Notes: generated from the sequence alone by a model not told the origin. A stretch of 64,000 bases of DNA from Herbaspirillum sp. Sphag64 (GCF_014192645.1 NZ_JACHYE010000008.1:1-64000); one strand, 5' to 3'; shown: positions 16,858-25,436, numbered from the stretch's first letter. Numbers and translations are program-made.

Positions 16858-17578
16858 CACGTGGTTCCCCCTGAGATAAAAAGCTCTTATGTATCCCGGC
16901 AATGGCTGCCCCCGCCAGCGCACCGATCACGATGTACCAGCTACCGGCAACAAAATATTTGACTGCCAGCGCCACCAGCGCGGCTGAGATCCAGGGCAGA
17001 GAATCTGCTTCCGAGGACTTCCACAGCACAACCAATAGACACAGAAACACCCCGGGAATGGCAAAATCGAATCCCAGCGTACGGACATTACTGACCAGTC
17101 CGGCGGCCCAGAATCCGACCACATTGCCAACGGTCAGACAGCTCACCACCAGCAGACCGCCACCAAACAAAAACGCTGCCGAGGCAACGTTGCCGCTTCG
17201 TTGGCGGGCAATCGTCATCACCCAGTTCGAATCGGTGGTGAAGTGCACTGCCAGTAACTTCTCCCAGAAACTCAGACGGGAGAGCAACGGCGCAATCGAC
17301 GCACAAATGAGGATGTAGCGCAGATGCACGGCAAAGCAGGCAATCAGGATGGGGACCATGTCGTGCGACGTTCCCCATAACTGTAATGACACCGCCTGAA
17401 TCGAAGCGCCGACGATCCCCACACAAAAGAGAATCAGATAAGAGGGTTGCCATCCATGCTGGTGAGCCAGTGCCCCCATGACAAAGGCAAAGATGAATAC
17501 CGCCACGGCAGGTGCCAGACATGCCCTCGCACCGAGCTGTAGTTGTTGCCGTTGAAACAGGGAATCGCTTGTTGACAT
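16850..17578 (-). CDS. azlC: branched-chain amino acid exporter AzlC-like
   Basis: A 242-residue integral membrane protein with about six or seven hydrophobic helices. Characteristic AzlC features are an AVHLRYILICASIAPLLS segment and HFTTDSNWVM (HFLTDEXFA in relatives). AzlC forms the large subunit of a branched-chain amino acid exporter with AzlD. Length is typical. First gene of azlC-azlD-GNAT on the minus strand. Confidence 0.83.
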   Translation of the reverse strand: MSTSDSLFQRQQLQLGARACLAPAVAVFIFAFVMGALAHQHGWQPSYLILFCVGIVGASIQAVSLQLWGTSHDMVPILIACFAVHLRYILICASIAPLLSRLSFWEKLLAVHFTTDSNWVMTIARQRSGNVASAAFLFGGGLLVVSCLTVGNVVGFWAAGLVSNVRTLGFDFAIPGVFLCLLVVLWKSSEADSLPWISAALVALAVKYFVAGSWYIVIGALAGAAIAGIHKSFLSQGEPRDA

Positions 17579-17649
17579 GCTCGATAAGGGACAATGAAAT
17601 GAATAGGGAGCGGAGACCGTTTCCGGTGCACCATGTCAGACCATGCTGC

Positions 17650-18273
17650 TTATATTTGTTTGTGATTGGTGTTTGGTATCGACAGGTTGTCTTCGCTCAG
17701 AAAGAACACTAGCGAGGTACGATTTCCGTTTTTCACACAATCCACGCCATGTGGAATTTCGCAGCGGTTGACCAGGAAGTCGGCATAGTTGGTCTTGATG
17801 CGATACTCTTTATCTTCATGCTCAATGAAGAACTCACCACCTTCGTAGTCTTCACCAAACTGAATCACGCACGAGTAGCGATATCTGAGATTGCTGTAGG
17901 TATCGATATGCTTGCCGATAAAACTGCCTTCGGTCAGCACGTTTGACTGGCAGCGCCGAATATAGAAATCGCCTCCCATCACCTCGCGCAACAGTTCCGC
18001 CGAACGCTTGCCGACCAGAATATCGACGACGCTTTTACCCAAAGGATCGTTGCGATACTCTGGCAGCGCCTCTTTCTTGTCTTCCATGAAGCGGCCCACA
18101 TCGAGATTGTTCTGTTCACCAACATCCCCAACCCGGATTCTTTCCTTTGGAACGATCTGGCATGCACGACTTAAGAAATCCAGCTCTGAATCGGAAAAAA
18201 TCCGATGCGCATCGAAACGTGCATACGCTTTGGTTGCGAGCTCATTTTTGACAAGGTTAGCGAGGAATTCCAT
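17650..18273 (-). CDS. 2-oxoglutarate/Fe(II)-dependent oxygenase
   Basis: A 207-residue protein with the double-stranded beta-helix oxygenase signature: His122-x-Asp124 (GKHIDTYS), distal His175 (EIPHGVD) and Arg185 (GNRTSLVF) for 2-oxoglutarate. It resembles prolyl-4-hydroxylase-type enzymes. It would hydroxylate, or otherwise oxidise, a product made by the coupled upstream genes. Its start is 2 bases after the desaturase stop, so it is the last gene of a four-gene coupled operon. Substrate unknown. Confidence 0.82.
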   Translation of the reverse strand: MEFLANLVKNELATKAYARFDAHRIFSDSELDFLSRACQIVPKERIRVGDVGEQNNLDVGRFMEDKKEALPEYRNDPLGKSVVDILVGKRSAELLREVMGGDFYIRRCQSNVLTEGSFIGKHIDTYSNLRYRYSCVIQFGEDYEGGEFFIEHEDKEYRIKTNYADFLVNRCEIPHGVDCVKNGNRTSLVFFLSEDNLSIPNTNHKQI

Positions 18274-18275
18274 AT

Positions 18276-19457
18276 CTATTGATTCAGGTGAAGAGAAGTA
18301 AATGAGTCAGTTTTGTTGTGGCAAAGCCGATCTCTCATCATTCTCAAGGTGGATAAAAAACCCCAACTCTCGTACATGGGCCCAAAGCGACCTATATCCG
18401 ATTCCAGAGTTGCTCTTACATCAGCGATACAAAAATAGGAAACCAATGGCATGCGATGGTGAAAATCGTGATTGGGTAAATCTTGCGGATACACATACAG
18501 TCGAACCGGCAAATCAAAGATCACCAGTTTCAGGATCCACACTGCCCACGCAAGAGCACCCGAGGCTGGCAATGCACGTCCCTGAAAGCGACCGAAGGTC
18601 AGTTCTCCGTAACCCAGCGCTGTCCTTGCGCCCTCGGGTGAAGAGGAAAACCAGAGATGCTCGGTAATCAATTGCAGCCACAATGAATGCTGAAAGAAGA
18701 TGAAACCCGGAATCAGCAGAAAAAAGATAAATTCAACGACATGATGAGTAAGCGCCACACTAATGAAAACAGCACTCCAGAAAAAAATCCGATAAATAAT
18801 CTCGATGGCGTTGGGTTCAATAAAGCTTTCAACTATCGCCTCTTTCAATTGATGAAAGAGGTAGGCTGGCTTGAATGGTGTGAGCCAAACCCTCAACCAG
18901 AAAGATGTTTCGCTCATGCCTCGCCGAAAGCCCTGACGAACGATAAATTGTTGGTCCGGATCATCGTCAGAACACAGCACACGCAGATGGTGATGGGTCT
19001 GTACATGGCTTGCGCCATATCGCCCCCATGAAACATAAAAAAATGGTGTGGTAAAAAAAATCGTCGCTAAACCGGGGGCATAGAGACTGTTGGGCATTGC
19101 CGCACCATGGGTCATGTAATGAAACGTCGCTTGCAGGCTTCGCCCGCGATTGACAATCAGTAGCCAGCACAAGGGAAGAACCAGATAAGCGCGACTTTCC
19201 AGTGCGCTCCAGCCAAGCAGAATGCTCAGTGCGATCACTGCCCAGGACAGCAGCAGATGAGCGATGACCTGCGTTGAATTAGCAGGCCGCAAGGCAGCCC
19301 GATACTGTTGCGCCGGGAGCGCTACGCCTTTTCCGGTAATCCATGTCCAGAACGATTGAAAGGGAAGCCGGCGATAGGCATCCCTGATATTGCAGCACGC
19401 TCCATAGCGCGCATACCGGGTCGGCAACAAATGGCGGCGTTCAGTCTGGGCGTTCAT
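18276..19457 (-). CDS. fatty-acid desaturase family membrane enzyme
   Basis: A 393-residue membrane protein with the three histidine clusters of membrane di-iron desaturases/hydroxylases: HYMTH at 113-117, HVQTHHH at 151-157 and HDFHH at 330-334, plus EHLWF near 266. Hydrophobic hairpins lie at ~65-102 and ~222-262. Such enzymes introduce double bases or hydroxyls into acyl chains or related lipids. Its ATG overlaps the stop of the upstream gene by one base (TGATG), showing tight translational coupling. It belongs to the operon 21422-17650, whose product is unknown. The His clusters are complete, so it should be active. Confidence 0.85.
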   Translation of the reverse strand: MNAQTERRHLLPTRYARYGACCNIRDAYRRLPFQSFWTWITGKGVALPAQQYRAALRPANSTQVIAHLLLSWAVIALSILLGWSALESRAYLVLPLCWLLIVNRGRSLQATFHYMTHGAAMPNSLYAPGLATIFFTTPFFYVSWGRYGASHVQTHHHLRVLCSDDDPDQQFIVRQGFRRGMSETSFWLRVWLTPFKPAYLFHQLKEAIVESFIEPNAIEIIYRIFFWSAVFISVALTHHVVEFIFFLLIPGFIFFQHSLWLQLITEHLWFSSSPEGARTALGYGELTFGRFQGRALPASGALAWAVWILKLVIFDLPVRLYVYPQDLPNHDFHHRMPLVSYFCIADVRATLESDIGRFGPMYESWGFLSTLRMMRDRLCHNKTDSFTSLHLNQ

Positions 19458-20653
19458 CAGTACACCCGCCGCAAATAAAGTACAGGGATTTCCTGATGCA
19501 GCCAGTAAAAGGGCATCATCCTGTTATGGTCACCACCGATCACCAGTGGATTGGAGAAATGCTGATGAAACAAACGTCCCATCGCCGCATATTCAGCGCA
19601 TTGTTCGAGAAGAATTTTTGCGTACTGACTTTGTGGACGCTCTCCGTGCCAGGCCCGGTAAAGCGGCAGGCGTGCTTCCAGCACCGACTGCAGATCGACC
19701 TTGGTAGGCATCAGATTAGGAGTGCGCTGATCGGCCAGCACGTGGTGCGCCTGACTGGTGATGGCGCGCCATCCACTCTCCCCGTCCGCCAGTTCTGAAA
19801 TAAAGATTGACCTGGCCGGCAAGCCGAGTTCTGCCAGGATGCGCTTCTGGCTCAGACGCAATTTTTCCTGGAAGCTCGCCCGGCTTTCACCCACGCGCTC
19901 AACCGTGGCCAGATCAAATCCCTCAAAATCCCCGGCCGCAATGACTTGCTGGGTTTTGATGCCGTGGCGATTGAACAGCGCGGTGATACCCGGGAGCGTG
20001 TTGACGATGCGCCGGGCAACGAGTCCAATGCCGTCACCCAATTTATCGAAGGTATAGCGAAATTTATCGCCCTTCTTCTCAAAACTATAGTCCGGGCACA
20101 CTGGTGAAATCAGCGTGATTTCTTCACCGGCCAATCCTTTGGCGAGCACTTGTGCAAGGGCAGAAAAATAATCGCTCTTGGGCAGATGGAAATTCAATTC
20201 CTGCAATACCTCACCCATTTCTGCGGCCAGATGGTCCGGTAACTTCTTGAGCACCGGATAGCGGACTTTAATCGGTGGTGTTGCCTTGACCTGACCGCGG
20301 ATTACACAAATCAGCAATGTCAGCAGCGAGGGACGGGCGTAATTAATGAAGGGCTTTTTAAGCGTGACGTGAGGCTGCTTGCCAGCCTCAACGATTGACC
20401 ACTCGAAGGAAGGAAACTTGTCCTTGATCGCCTTGTAAAACGGTAAATATTTGGGCGAGCCCTGCCTATTGCTGTCGCCGCCAAATTGGCGGTACAGCTG
20501 GCGCATTGTCTTCACTTCGGCTGCGATACCCAAGTAGTTGACCAACACCTCCGGCGGCGCATAGCCCTCAGCAATCGGTGCCAGCACCGCTTTGCTGATA
20601 AGGCGGTCGGTGATCTTGCCCCGCCGCATGAAGGGTGTCAGCGCGTCGATCAT
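19457..20653 (-). CDS. conserved-looking protein of unknown function (398 aa)
   Basis: I do not recognise the family. It is soluble by appearance (no signal peptide or membrane helix). Notable segments are ITLISPVCPDYSF near residue 180, then LGDGIGLVARRI, VIAAGDFEGFDL near 240, RAWHGERPQSQYAKILLEQC, YAAMGRLF near 362, and a C-terminal LVIGGDHNRMMPFYWLHQ with LYLRRVY. The CPDY and GGDHNRM segments look like active-site loops. It starts one base after the SDR stop and its stop overlaps the desaturase start, so it acts with those enzymes. A scaffold-building enzyme for a specialised metabolite is possible but unproven. Confidence 0.75.
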   Translation of the reverse strand: MIDALTPFMRRGKITDRLISKAVLAPIAEGYAPPEVLVNYLGIAAEVKTMRQLYRQFGGDSNRQGSPKYLPFYKAIKDKFPSFEWSIVEAGKQPHVTLKKPFINYARPSLLTLLICVIRGQVKATPPIKVRYPVLKKLPDHLAAEMGEVLQELNFHLPKSDYFSALAQVLAKGLAGEEITLISPVCPDYSFEKKGDKFRYTFDKLGDGIGLVARRIVNTLPGITALFNRHGIKTQQVIAAGDFEGFDLATVERVGESRASFQEKLRLSQKRILAELGLPARSIFISELADGESGWRAITSQAHHVLADQRTPNLMPTKVDLQSVLEARLPLYRAWHGERPQSQYAKILLEQCAEYAAMGRLFHQHFSNPLVIGGDHNRMMPFYWLHQEIPVLYLRRVY

Positions 20654-20654
20654 T

Positions 20655-21422
20655 TTATTTGAAGGAAAATTGCTGATCCGCTGGCATCAATTCAATCAGA
20701 TTGATGTTCACGTGTGCCGGCTGCTGAAACGCCCAACTGACCGCTTCAGCAACATCGCTCGCTTGCAATGGGGTAATACCGTTGTAGGCAGCCGCAGCCC
20801 GCTCATGGTCGCCGTTGAAGCGCACCAGCGAAAACTCGGTTTCGGTGCGTCCGGGGCGAATCGTGGTCAGCTTTATTTTTTTCTCGACCAGTTCTGTGCG
20901 CAAACAAGCGCCAAACTGTTCAACGAAGGCTTTCGTTGCAGCATACACATGTCCGCCGATATAGGGATGTATTGCGCCGATGGAACTGATGTTGATGATA
21001 TGCCCCTGCCCACTGCGCTCGAGTTTCTTGAGCAGAAGCGAAGTCATATTGGTCAACCCGATGCAGTTGGTTTGCACCATCGTATTGAGCGCGGTGGCAT
21101 CGAGCTCTTCATAACTGGCCGCACCGACCAGCAGCCCTGCGTTGTTGACCAATCCATCAATATGGGAAAACGCCGGAGGGACATCGTCCAGTAGCGCCTC
21201 CAAACGGCTTCTGTCACGCACATCTCCATCCAATGTCCATATTTTTCCTGCGGGAGATATCGCTGCCAAGGCATCAAGGCGGTCACGTCGACGCCCTACG
21301 GCGATCACACGATGCCCCAGATCAACAAGACGCTTGGTGGTTGCCAAACCGATGCCTGCAGTCGCACCGGTGACTACAATCGTGCGCATGGCGGGGAGCA
21401 AAGATTCAACGGCAGCAGACAT
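20655..21422 (-). CDS. short-chain dehydrogenase/reductase (NAD(P)-dependent)
   Basis: A 255-residue classical SDR: TGATAGIG cofactor loop, NNAG, and a catalytic Ser...Tyr-x-x-x-Lys (SSIGAIHPY ... VYAATK). The region after the active site is YdfG-like (LRTELVEKKIKLTTIRPGRTETEF), a subgroup that reduces 3-oxo or 3-hydroxy acids. The ATG at 21422 (MSAAV) was preferred; the frame can be read back to 21458. It is the first gene of the four-gene operon 21422-17650 and is divergent from the MocR regulator. Confidence 0.85.
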   Translation of the reverse strand: MSAAVESLLPAMRTIVVTGATAGIGLATTKRLVDLGHRVIAVGRRRDRLDALAAISPAGKIWTLDGDVRDRSRLEALLDDVPPAFSHIDGLVNNAGLLVGAASYEELDATALNTMVQTNCIGLTNMTSLLLKKLERSGQGHIINISSIGAIHPYIGGHVYAATKAFVEQFGACLRTELVEKKIKLTTIRPGRTETEFSLVRFNGDHERAAAAYNGITPLQASDVAEAVSWAFQQPAHVNINLIELMPADQQFSFK

Positions 21423-21560
21423 GGGATTTTCTAGGTAACTAAGAGGTAATATGTGCACTTGAGTATTACGCTAGAATTTCGATAGCAAAATACACACTTG
21501 TGCAAGGCGCGCACAAACTGTTCGCCAAAATTGCGCTAACACTCTGCGTTGGAATAAGCG
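21423..21560. promoter_or_regulatory. divergent control region of MocR regulator and SDR operon
   Basis: A 138-bp spacer between the divergent SDR-led operon and the MocR gene. MocR regulators commonly bind direct repeats in such spacers to control themselves and the divergent operon. It is AT-rich (e.g. GATAGCAAAATACACACTTG near 21480), but I cannot define the operator. Confidence 0.5.
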
Positions 21561-22979
21561 ATGAAACTGAGCTTGGAGTTCAACACCGGCATATCGATCA
21601 CTGAGCAGCTCGCCGGGCAGATTGAGGCACAAATCCGTTCAAACATATTGAATGTGGGTGCCAAGTTGCCGTCGATCAGGCAATTGGCGGCCAATCAGAA
21701 AATCGGTCTCTCTCCTGTGGTCGAGGCGTATGAGCTGCTGGCCTCGCGTGGCCTGGTGCATCCGCGTCATGGCTCGGGTTACTACGTGGCCAACTTTGTC
21801 GATGTCGGCAAGAGCTCGCCGGAAACACTGGATCGCCGACGCACTGAGGAAGATGCGAGTCGCATCCTGCAACAGTTCAGCCATCAGAGCGATGTACTCA
21901 AGCTCTCCAGTGGTTTCATCCCTGAAGGATGGCGCGATATTGAAGGCATCACCCACACTATCCGCCAGATTTCCCGTCAGAATGTCGGCAGTCTGATCGA
22001 CTACGCCATGCCGCAGGGTGATGCAAAGTTGCGCGATCAGATCTGCATCAGGCTAGGAATGATCGGTATCGACGCCAAACTCGACAACGTCATGATTACC
22101 AATAGTGCGAGTCATGCACTGGATCTGGTTGTGCGTACCATGCTCAAGGCTGGCGACACCGTGTTTGTGGAAGATCCAGGCTATTTCAATCTGTTCGGCC
22201 TGTTGTCATTGCAGGGCATCAAGCTGGTTGGCATTCCCCGGCTGGCCGGCGGGCCCGATGTTGAGGTGGTCGAGGAACTCCTCCGTTACCACAAACCGAA
22301 GGCGTTCTTTATCAATTCCGTCTTCCATAATCCCACTGCAACCAATTTATCGCAGAAGGTGGCGTATCAATTGTTGCAACTGGCAAACCGGCACGGCTTT
22401 TTTATCATCGAAGATGATGTCTATGCCGACTTCCAGACGACACCATCAGCCCGACTGGCGGCGCTGGATCAGTTTGACCGTGTTATCTATATCGGCGGCT
22501 TCTCTAAGACTTTGTCGTCATCGTTGCGGCTGGGCTATATGGCGGGTAAATCCGAGCTGATCCGGCATCTGGTCGATGTGAAGGTATTGACCAGTCTGGG
22601 TGGAACACGGTTGAGCGAACTGGTGGTCGCCTCCTTGCTCGAGAGCGGTTTGTACCGCAAGCATCTGAAGCATCTGGCCCGGCGCATGAATGACACCTTA
22701 TCCGATGCCATTGAACAATTGATCCGTTGCGGCTGGCGGGTGTTTGATGACCCATGCGGAGGCACCTTTATCTGGGCCAGTGTTCCTGGTATTGAACAGT
22801 CGGAAACGCTGGCCGAAGGTGCCAGTCAGTTCAACATTGCCATGTCACCAGGCAATATCTACCGTCCCAATCAAGAGCCGACTGCGTGGATACGGATCAA
22901 CGCCGCACATGCGATGGAAAACCGCGCCGCCGAGTACATGATGCACATGGCAGAGATCGGCAGACAACGCCGACGATAA
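21561..22979 (+). CDS. MocR/PdxR-type regulator (GntR HTH + aminotransferase-like PLP domain)
   Basis: A 472-residue fusion. The N-terminal GntR-type winged helix (~1-75: GAKLPSIRQLAANQKIGLSP ... LLASRGLVHPRHGSGYYV) is joined to a fold-type I aminotransferase domain. That domain keeps the PLP-binding features: NSASHALDL, EDPGYF, FHNPTAT, IEDDVY and the Schiff-base lysine in GGFSKTL (Lys316). These regulators use PLP adducts of amino compounds as signals. Being divergent from the 21422-17650 operon it very likely controls it, which would mean the operon substrate or product is an amine or amino acid derivative. Confidence 0.9.
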   Translation: MKLSLEFNTGISITEQLAGQIEAQIRSNILNVGAKLPSIRQLAANQKIGLSPVVEAYELLASRGLVHPRHGSGYYVANFVDVGKSSPETLDRRRTEEDASRILQQFSHQSDVLKLSSGFIPEGWRDIEGITHTIRQISRQNVGSLIDYAMPQGDAKLRDQICIRLGMIGIDAKLDNVMITNSASHALDLVVRTMLKAGDTVFVEDPGYFNLFGLLSLQGIKLVGIPRLAGGPDVEVVEELLRYHKPKAFFINSVFHNPTATNLSQKVAYQLLQLANRHGFFIIEDDVYADFQTTPSARLAALDQFDRVIYIGGFSKTLSSSLRLGYMAGKSELIRHLVDVKVLTSLGGTRLSELVVASLLESGLYRKHLKHLARRMNDTLSDAIEQLIRCGWRVFDDPCGGTFIWASVPGIEQSETLAEGASQFNIAMSPGNIYRPNQEPTAWIRINAAHAMENRAAEYMMHMAEIGRQRRR

Positions 22980-22992
22980 ACGACCACGCCGG

Positions 22993-23469
22993 TCAAGCCG
23001 ATGTAGCGGTATCGGCTAGCGCCGCTAGTGGCGGCAAACCTAAATTGTCACGTAATCGCTGACAATCAGGATTGGGCGTACCATCTGGCTCCCAGGGCGA
23101 AAATTCCCGGCAAGTCGTCGGTCGGTTAGCGTAGATGCGGCAGCGAATACCCGGTTTGCCCAACTCCCCTTCAAGGGCGGTACAGCGGCCGTGGCCAGTT
23201 TCTGTCCCTTGCATGCAGGCGATGAGTTCGTTGACCTTGCTGGTCATTTCCACCGGCACAAAGCCGCCCGATCCACCAGCGAGCTCGCCACAATAAAACG
23301 ACACCCGAAAATGCGCACAACAGCCACCGCAAGCGATGCAGGGGTTGTCTGGGCTATCGGGCATATCAGTAAAAATACGGTCATCGTCGCGCGTGCGACG
23401 GACTTGCAGCGGTGTCGTCATGAATAACAATGGCCCGGCCGTTTCGTACTGTATCGCACTGTTTTGCAC
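22993..23469 (-). CDS. YkgJ-family cysteine-cluster protein
   Basis: A small protein with the CIACGGCCAHFRVSFYCGE cluster and further cysteines in CRIYANRPTTCREF, the pattern of the YkgJ / zinc- or iron-chelating cluster family (function not established). The first start is GTG 23469; an ATG at 23421 (MTTPLQ) and one at 23364 (MPDSPDNPC) are equally possible, since no clear ribosome site distinguishes them. It is convergent with the MocR gene, with a 13-base gap. Confidence 0.75.
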   Translation of the reverse strand: MQNSAIQYETAGPLLFMTTPLQVRRTRDDDRIFTDMPDSPDNPCIACGGCCAHFRVSFYCGELAGGSGGFVPVEMTSKVNELIACMQGTETGHGRCTALEGELGKPGIRCRIYANRPTTCREFSPWEPDGTPNPDCQRLRDNLGLPPLAALADTATSA

Positions 23470-23526
23470 TGCCAGGCACGAAGTGAGACTTCAGAAGGCA
23501 CTATGTTACCGCAACTTGACTACCCA

Positions 23527-24165
23527 TCACGCGACCGACTGGCGTTGCATCAGTGCAGATCGCAGCCGCTGCGCCACGCTGGGTTCAACCAGCTGCGCCA
23601 GCAACGGCAAGACCTGATGCAACTGTTGTTCAGTCAAACCAATGTTGATGCTGATGGCAATATGCGCCTGCAATTGTGACTCTGCCCCCGGCAAGGCGGA
23701 TAGGGCACCGACAGTGGCCAGCTCACGGCTACGCCAATCGAGATTATCCCGACCAAAGATAGCGCCGAACAGATGCGCCTTGAGAAACTGGTCCATGGCC
23801 GGTGCAAAGTCAAACAACGGTCCCTTTACCGGTACGCCAACCAGTTGCGTTTGATTGACCGTGCCGAATGCCAGTAAGTCTGTATCATCTGGGAACGGTG
23901 CGGGCTCCGCGCCGGCGATATCAACGATGCCGCGCTGCTGGCGTTCAGCGAGTACCTTCATGAACTCGCCCAGTGCATTCAGACTCCGGGGGAAACCCAC
24001 ATAGGCGTATAGCTGGACCAGCGCTTCGCGTATCGCGCTAATGGTCAAACCGGCATCGAGTGCGCGTTGCAGCACACCATTGAGTGCCGACACATTGCCC
24101 ACTGCGGTCAAGGCCGCCATCGGCACCAACATTTGCTGTTGCAGATCAAGTGGATCGTCGTTCAT
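23527..24165 (-). CDS. carboxymuconolactone decarboxylase (AhpD-fold) family protein
   Basis: A 212-residue protein built from two AhpD-like helical units. Unit 1 is ~15-90 with AIREALVQLYAYVGFPRSLNAL; unit 2 is ~110-200 with DWRSRELATVGALSALPGAESQLQAH. It lacks the CxxC thioredoxin-like pair of true AhpD peroxidases, so a decarboxylase or lactone-modifying role is more likely. It overlaps the cupin gene by 4 bases (ATGA), and cupin plus CMD pairs are common in bacteria although the reaction is seldom known. It is unrelated in sequence position to the PcaC domain in the pca cluster. Confidence 0.82.
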   Translation of the reverse strand: MNDDPLDLQQQMLVPMAALTAVGNVSALNGVLQRALDAGLTISAIREALVQLYAYVGFPRSLNALGEFMKVLAERQQRGIVDIAGAEPAPFPDDTDLLAFGTVNQTQLVGVPVKGPLFDFAPAMDQFLKAHLFGAIFGRDNLDWRSRELATVGALSALPGAESQLQAHIAISINIGLTEQQLHQVLPLLAQLVEPSVAQRLRSALMQRQSVA

Positions 24166-24575
24166 TCGGTCACCACTGGGCCGGACAGATATTGCTCATC
24201 AGTGACCGGCTCCATCCATTCGACGTTCTTGCCGTCCAGCATTTCGGTGATGGCAATGTGCGACATGGCGGTAGTGGCCGTGGCACCGTGCCAATGACGC
24301 TTCTGGCAGGGACACCAGATGACGTCGCCGGCGCGAATCTCGGTGCGCGGTCCGCCTTCACACTGGGTCCAGCCCACGCCTGAGGCAACGACCAAGGTTT
24401 GTCCCAATGGATGCGAATGCCAGACTGTCCGTGCGCCGGGTTCAAACGTCACAATCGCTCCGCCGCTGCGGGCGGGTTGTTCGCCTTGAAAAAAACTGTC
24501 GATACGTACCGAGCCGGTGAAATAAGAGGCCGGTCCCTTGACCGAGGGTGTGCTGCCGTTACGGATGATCTTCAT
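24162..24575 (-). CDS. cupin-domain protein
   Basis: A 137-residue single cupin barrel. Metal-site motif 1 is WHSHPLGQTLVVASGVG (HxH...), motif 2 is GDVIWCPCQKRHWHGATAT (P...H...). It is similar to the (R)-mandelonitrile lyase-like or RmlC-type cupins that travel with CMD-family genes. It probably modifies a small molecule together with the downstream CMD protein, with which it overlaps by 4 bases. No specific substrate can be assigned. Confidence 0.82.
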   Translation of the reverse strand: MKIIRNGSTPSVKGPASYFTGSVRIDSFFQGEQPARSGGAIVTFEPGARTVWHSHPLGQTLVVASGVGWTQCEGGPRTEIRAGDVIWCPCQKRHWHGATATTAMSHIAITEMLDGKNVEWMEPVTDEQYLSGPVVTE

Positions 24576-24716
24576 GCGGATTCCCTGAAAAATGCTTCCC
24601 TTGCGCGGCGCGCTGTGGAACTTGCAGGAATTGTAGGTCGCCGCTGATTGCTTGATTAGAGGTCAAATTCAACATGGACTTATGCAGCAGATTCATCAAT
24701 GCCGGCATTCATCGCC

Positions 24717-24739
24717 GGTGAGGCAGCGCTGGCCTCACC
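24717..24739. terminator. GC-rich stem-loop
   Basis: Perfect 8-bp inverted repeat GGTGAGGC / GCCTCACC with a 7-nt loop, downstream of the small minus-strand gene at 24768-25130. No T-run is present; it may be a terminator or stabilising hairpin. Confidence 0.45.
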
Positions 24740-24767
24740 ATGTCTTATATTTTCTAATGATGCGTTT

Positions 24768-25130
24768 TTACTCAGCCAGTACCAGATCTTCAACTTGCCG
24801 GCGCGCCTCATCGCGCAACAAACCGGCTGACACTATCGCCAGACGCATCAGTTGATCGGCATACACAATGCCAATGGCAGGCGCTGCGGTAGCGCCAGGA
24901 TCGGCATCGCTGTTGGCGGCGCGTTCCAGATTGCTGGCATAGGCCAGTTGCAGACAGGCGTGGATACCCGCAGAAAGATCGAGCGTGGTCTCCAGCAGAT
25001 TGCCGTAAAGGCTGCCTTGCTGCGGGCCTTCTATCCAGTGAAAGTCTTGGTGAGTCGGGTCGGGATGGGGTTGCTGTTTTTGTTGTTGTTCGTCGTGCGC
25101 GGTGCTGGCGTTACTGTCAGGGTGGGTCAT
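24768..25130 (-). CDS. small hypothetical protein
   Basis: A 120-residue acidic protein with a low-complexity Gln/His/Pro-rich start (residues ~13-30) and a helical C-terminal half (TTLDLSAGIHACLQLAYASN ... VYADQLMRLAIVSAGLL). The layout faintly recalls small DUF3077/DUF6124-type proteins, but this is only an impression. It has a good ribosome site (CGGAGG before ATG). It stands alone between the cupin/CMD pair and the sensor kinase. Function unknown. Confidence 0.6.
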   Translation of the reverse strand: MTHPDSNASTAHDEQQQKQQPHPDPTHQDFHWIEGPQQGSLYGNLLETTLDLSAGIHACLQLAYASNLERAANSDADPGATAAPAIGIVYADQLMRLAIVSAGLLRDEARRQVEDLVLAE

Positions 25131-25197
25131 GAAGCCTCCGTAGTTGCAGGACTAAACCCGTCAGCGCCTCAAGGATGAGGGTGGCGGGCACAAGACA

Positions 25198-25348
25198 GGG
25201 TTAGCGAACCGGACATACAATCATAACCGGCATACCCGAAGGTATCCCTGCCCAGGCCCGCCATGGAGGCGTGCAAAGACAGGACGAAAAAAACGCGTCA
25301 ACAAAGGACGCGGCTTTTCGCCGATTGTATGTACAGGTCGCTAAACCC
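25198..25348. repeat. long imperfect inverted repeat flanking a terminator
   Basis: The arm at 25198-25222 pairs with 25323-25348 at about 22 of 26 positions with a single one-base bulge; the innermost 10 (ACATACAATC / GATTGTATGT) are perfect. The ~100-base centre holds two smaller hairpins. It could be a structured RNA, a small non-autonomous element or a nested terminator. Confidence 0.6.
25287..25312 (-). terminator. rho-independent terminator for the sensor kinase gene
   Basis: On the minus strand: CGCGTC, 7-nt loop, GACGCG, then seven T. Lies ~125 bases after the kinase stop. Confidence 0.8.
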
Positions 25349-25436
25349 GGCTCCCTCTTTATCGGGAACGCGTCAAGAATACCGGGCGATAAAACGGGGG
25401 TCAATGATTATTGTCAGTTTGTCATGATGGTGACAC

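Larger units (their letters stand above)
25131..25436. other. intergenic region with terminator and long imperfect inverted repeat
   Basis: A 306-bp gap on the minus-strand path from the sensor kinase to the small hypothetical gene. It contains the kinase terminator (25287-25312), an ATACC-CGAA-GGTAT tetraloop hairpin (~25232-25245) and a ~26-bp imperfect inverted repeat at 25198-25222 / 25323-25348. The 67-codon frame at 25201-25404 shows no protein-like character. Confidence 0.6.

Noticed and set aside
18687-19031. Plus-strand frames opposite the desaturase
   Set aside because: Short shadows; the minus-strand frame has all three histidine clusters.
25201-25404. 67-codon minus-strand frame between the sensor kinase and the small hypothetical gene
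   Set aside because: It runs through the terminator hairpin and inverted repeat and has no protein-like features.
25131-25436. Possible 6S RNA or riboswitch
   Set aside because: A long hairpin is present, but I could not match the conserved 6S or riboswitch core sequences; kept only as an inverted repeat.
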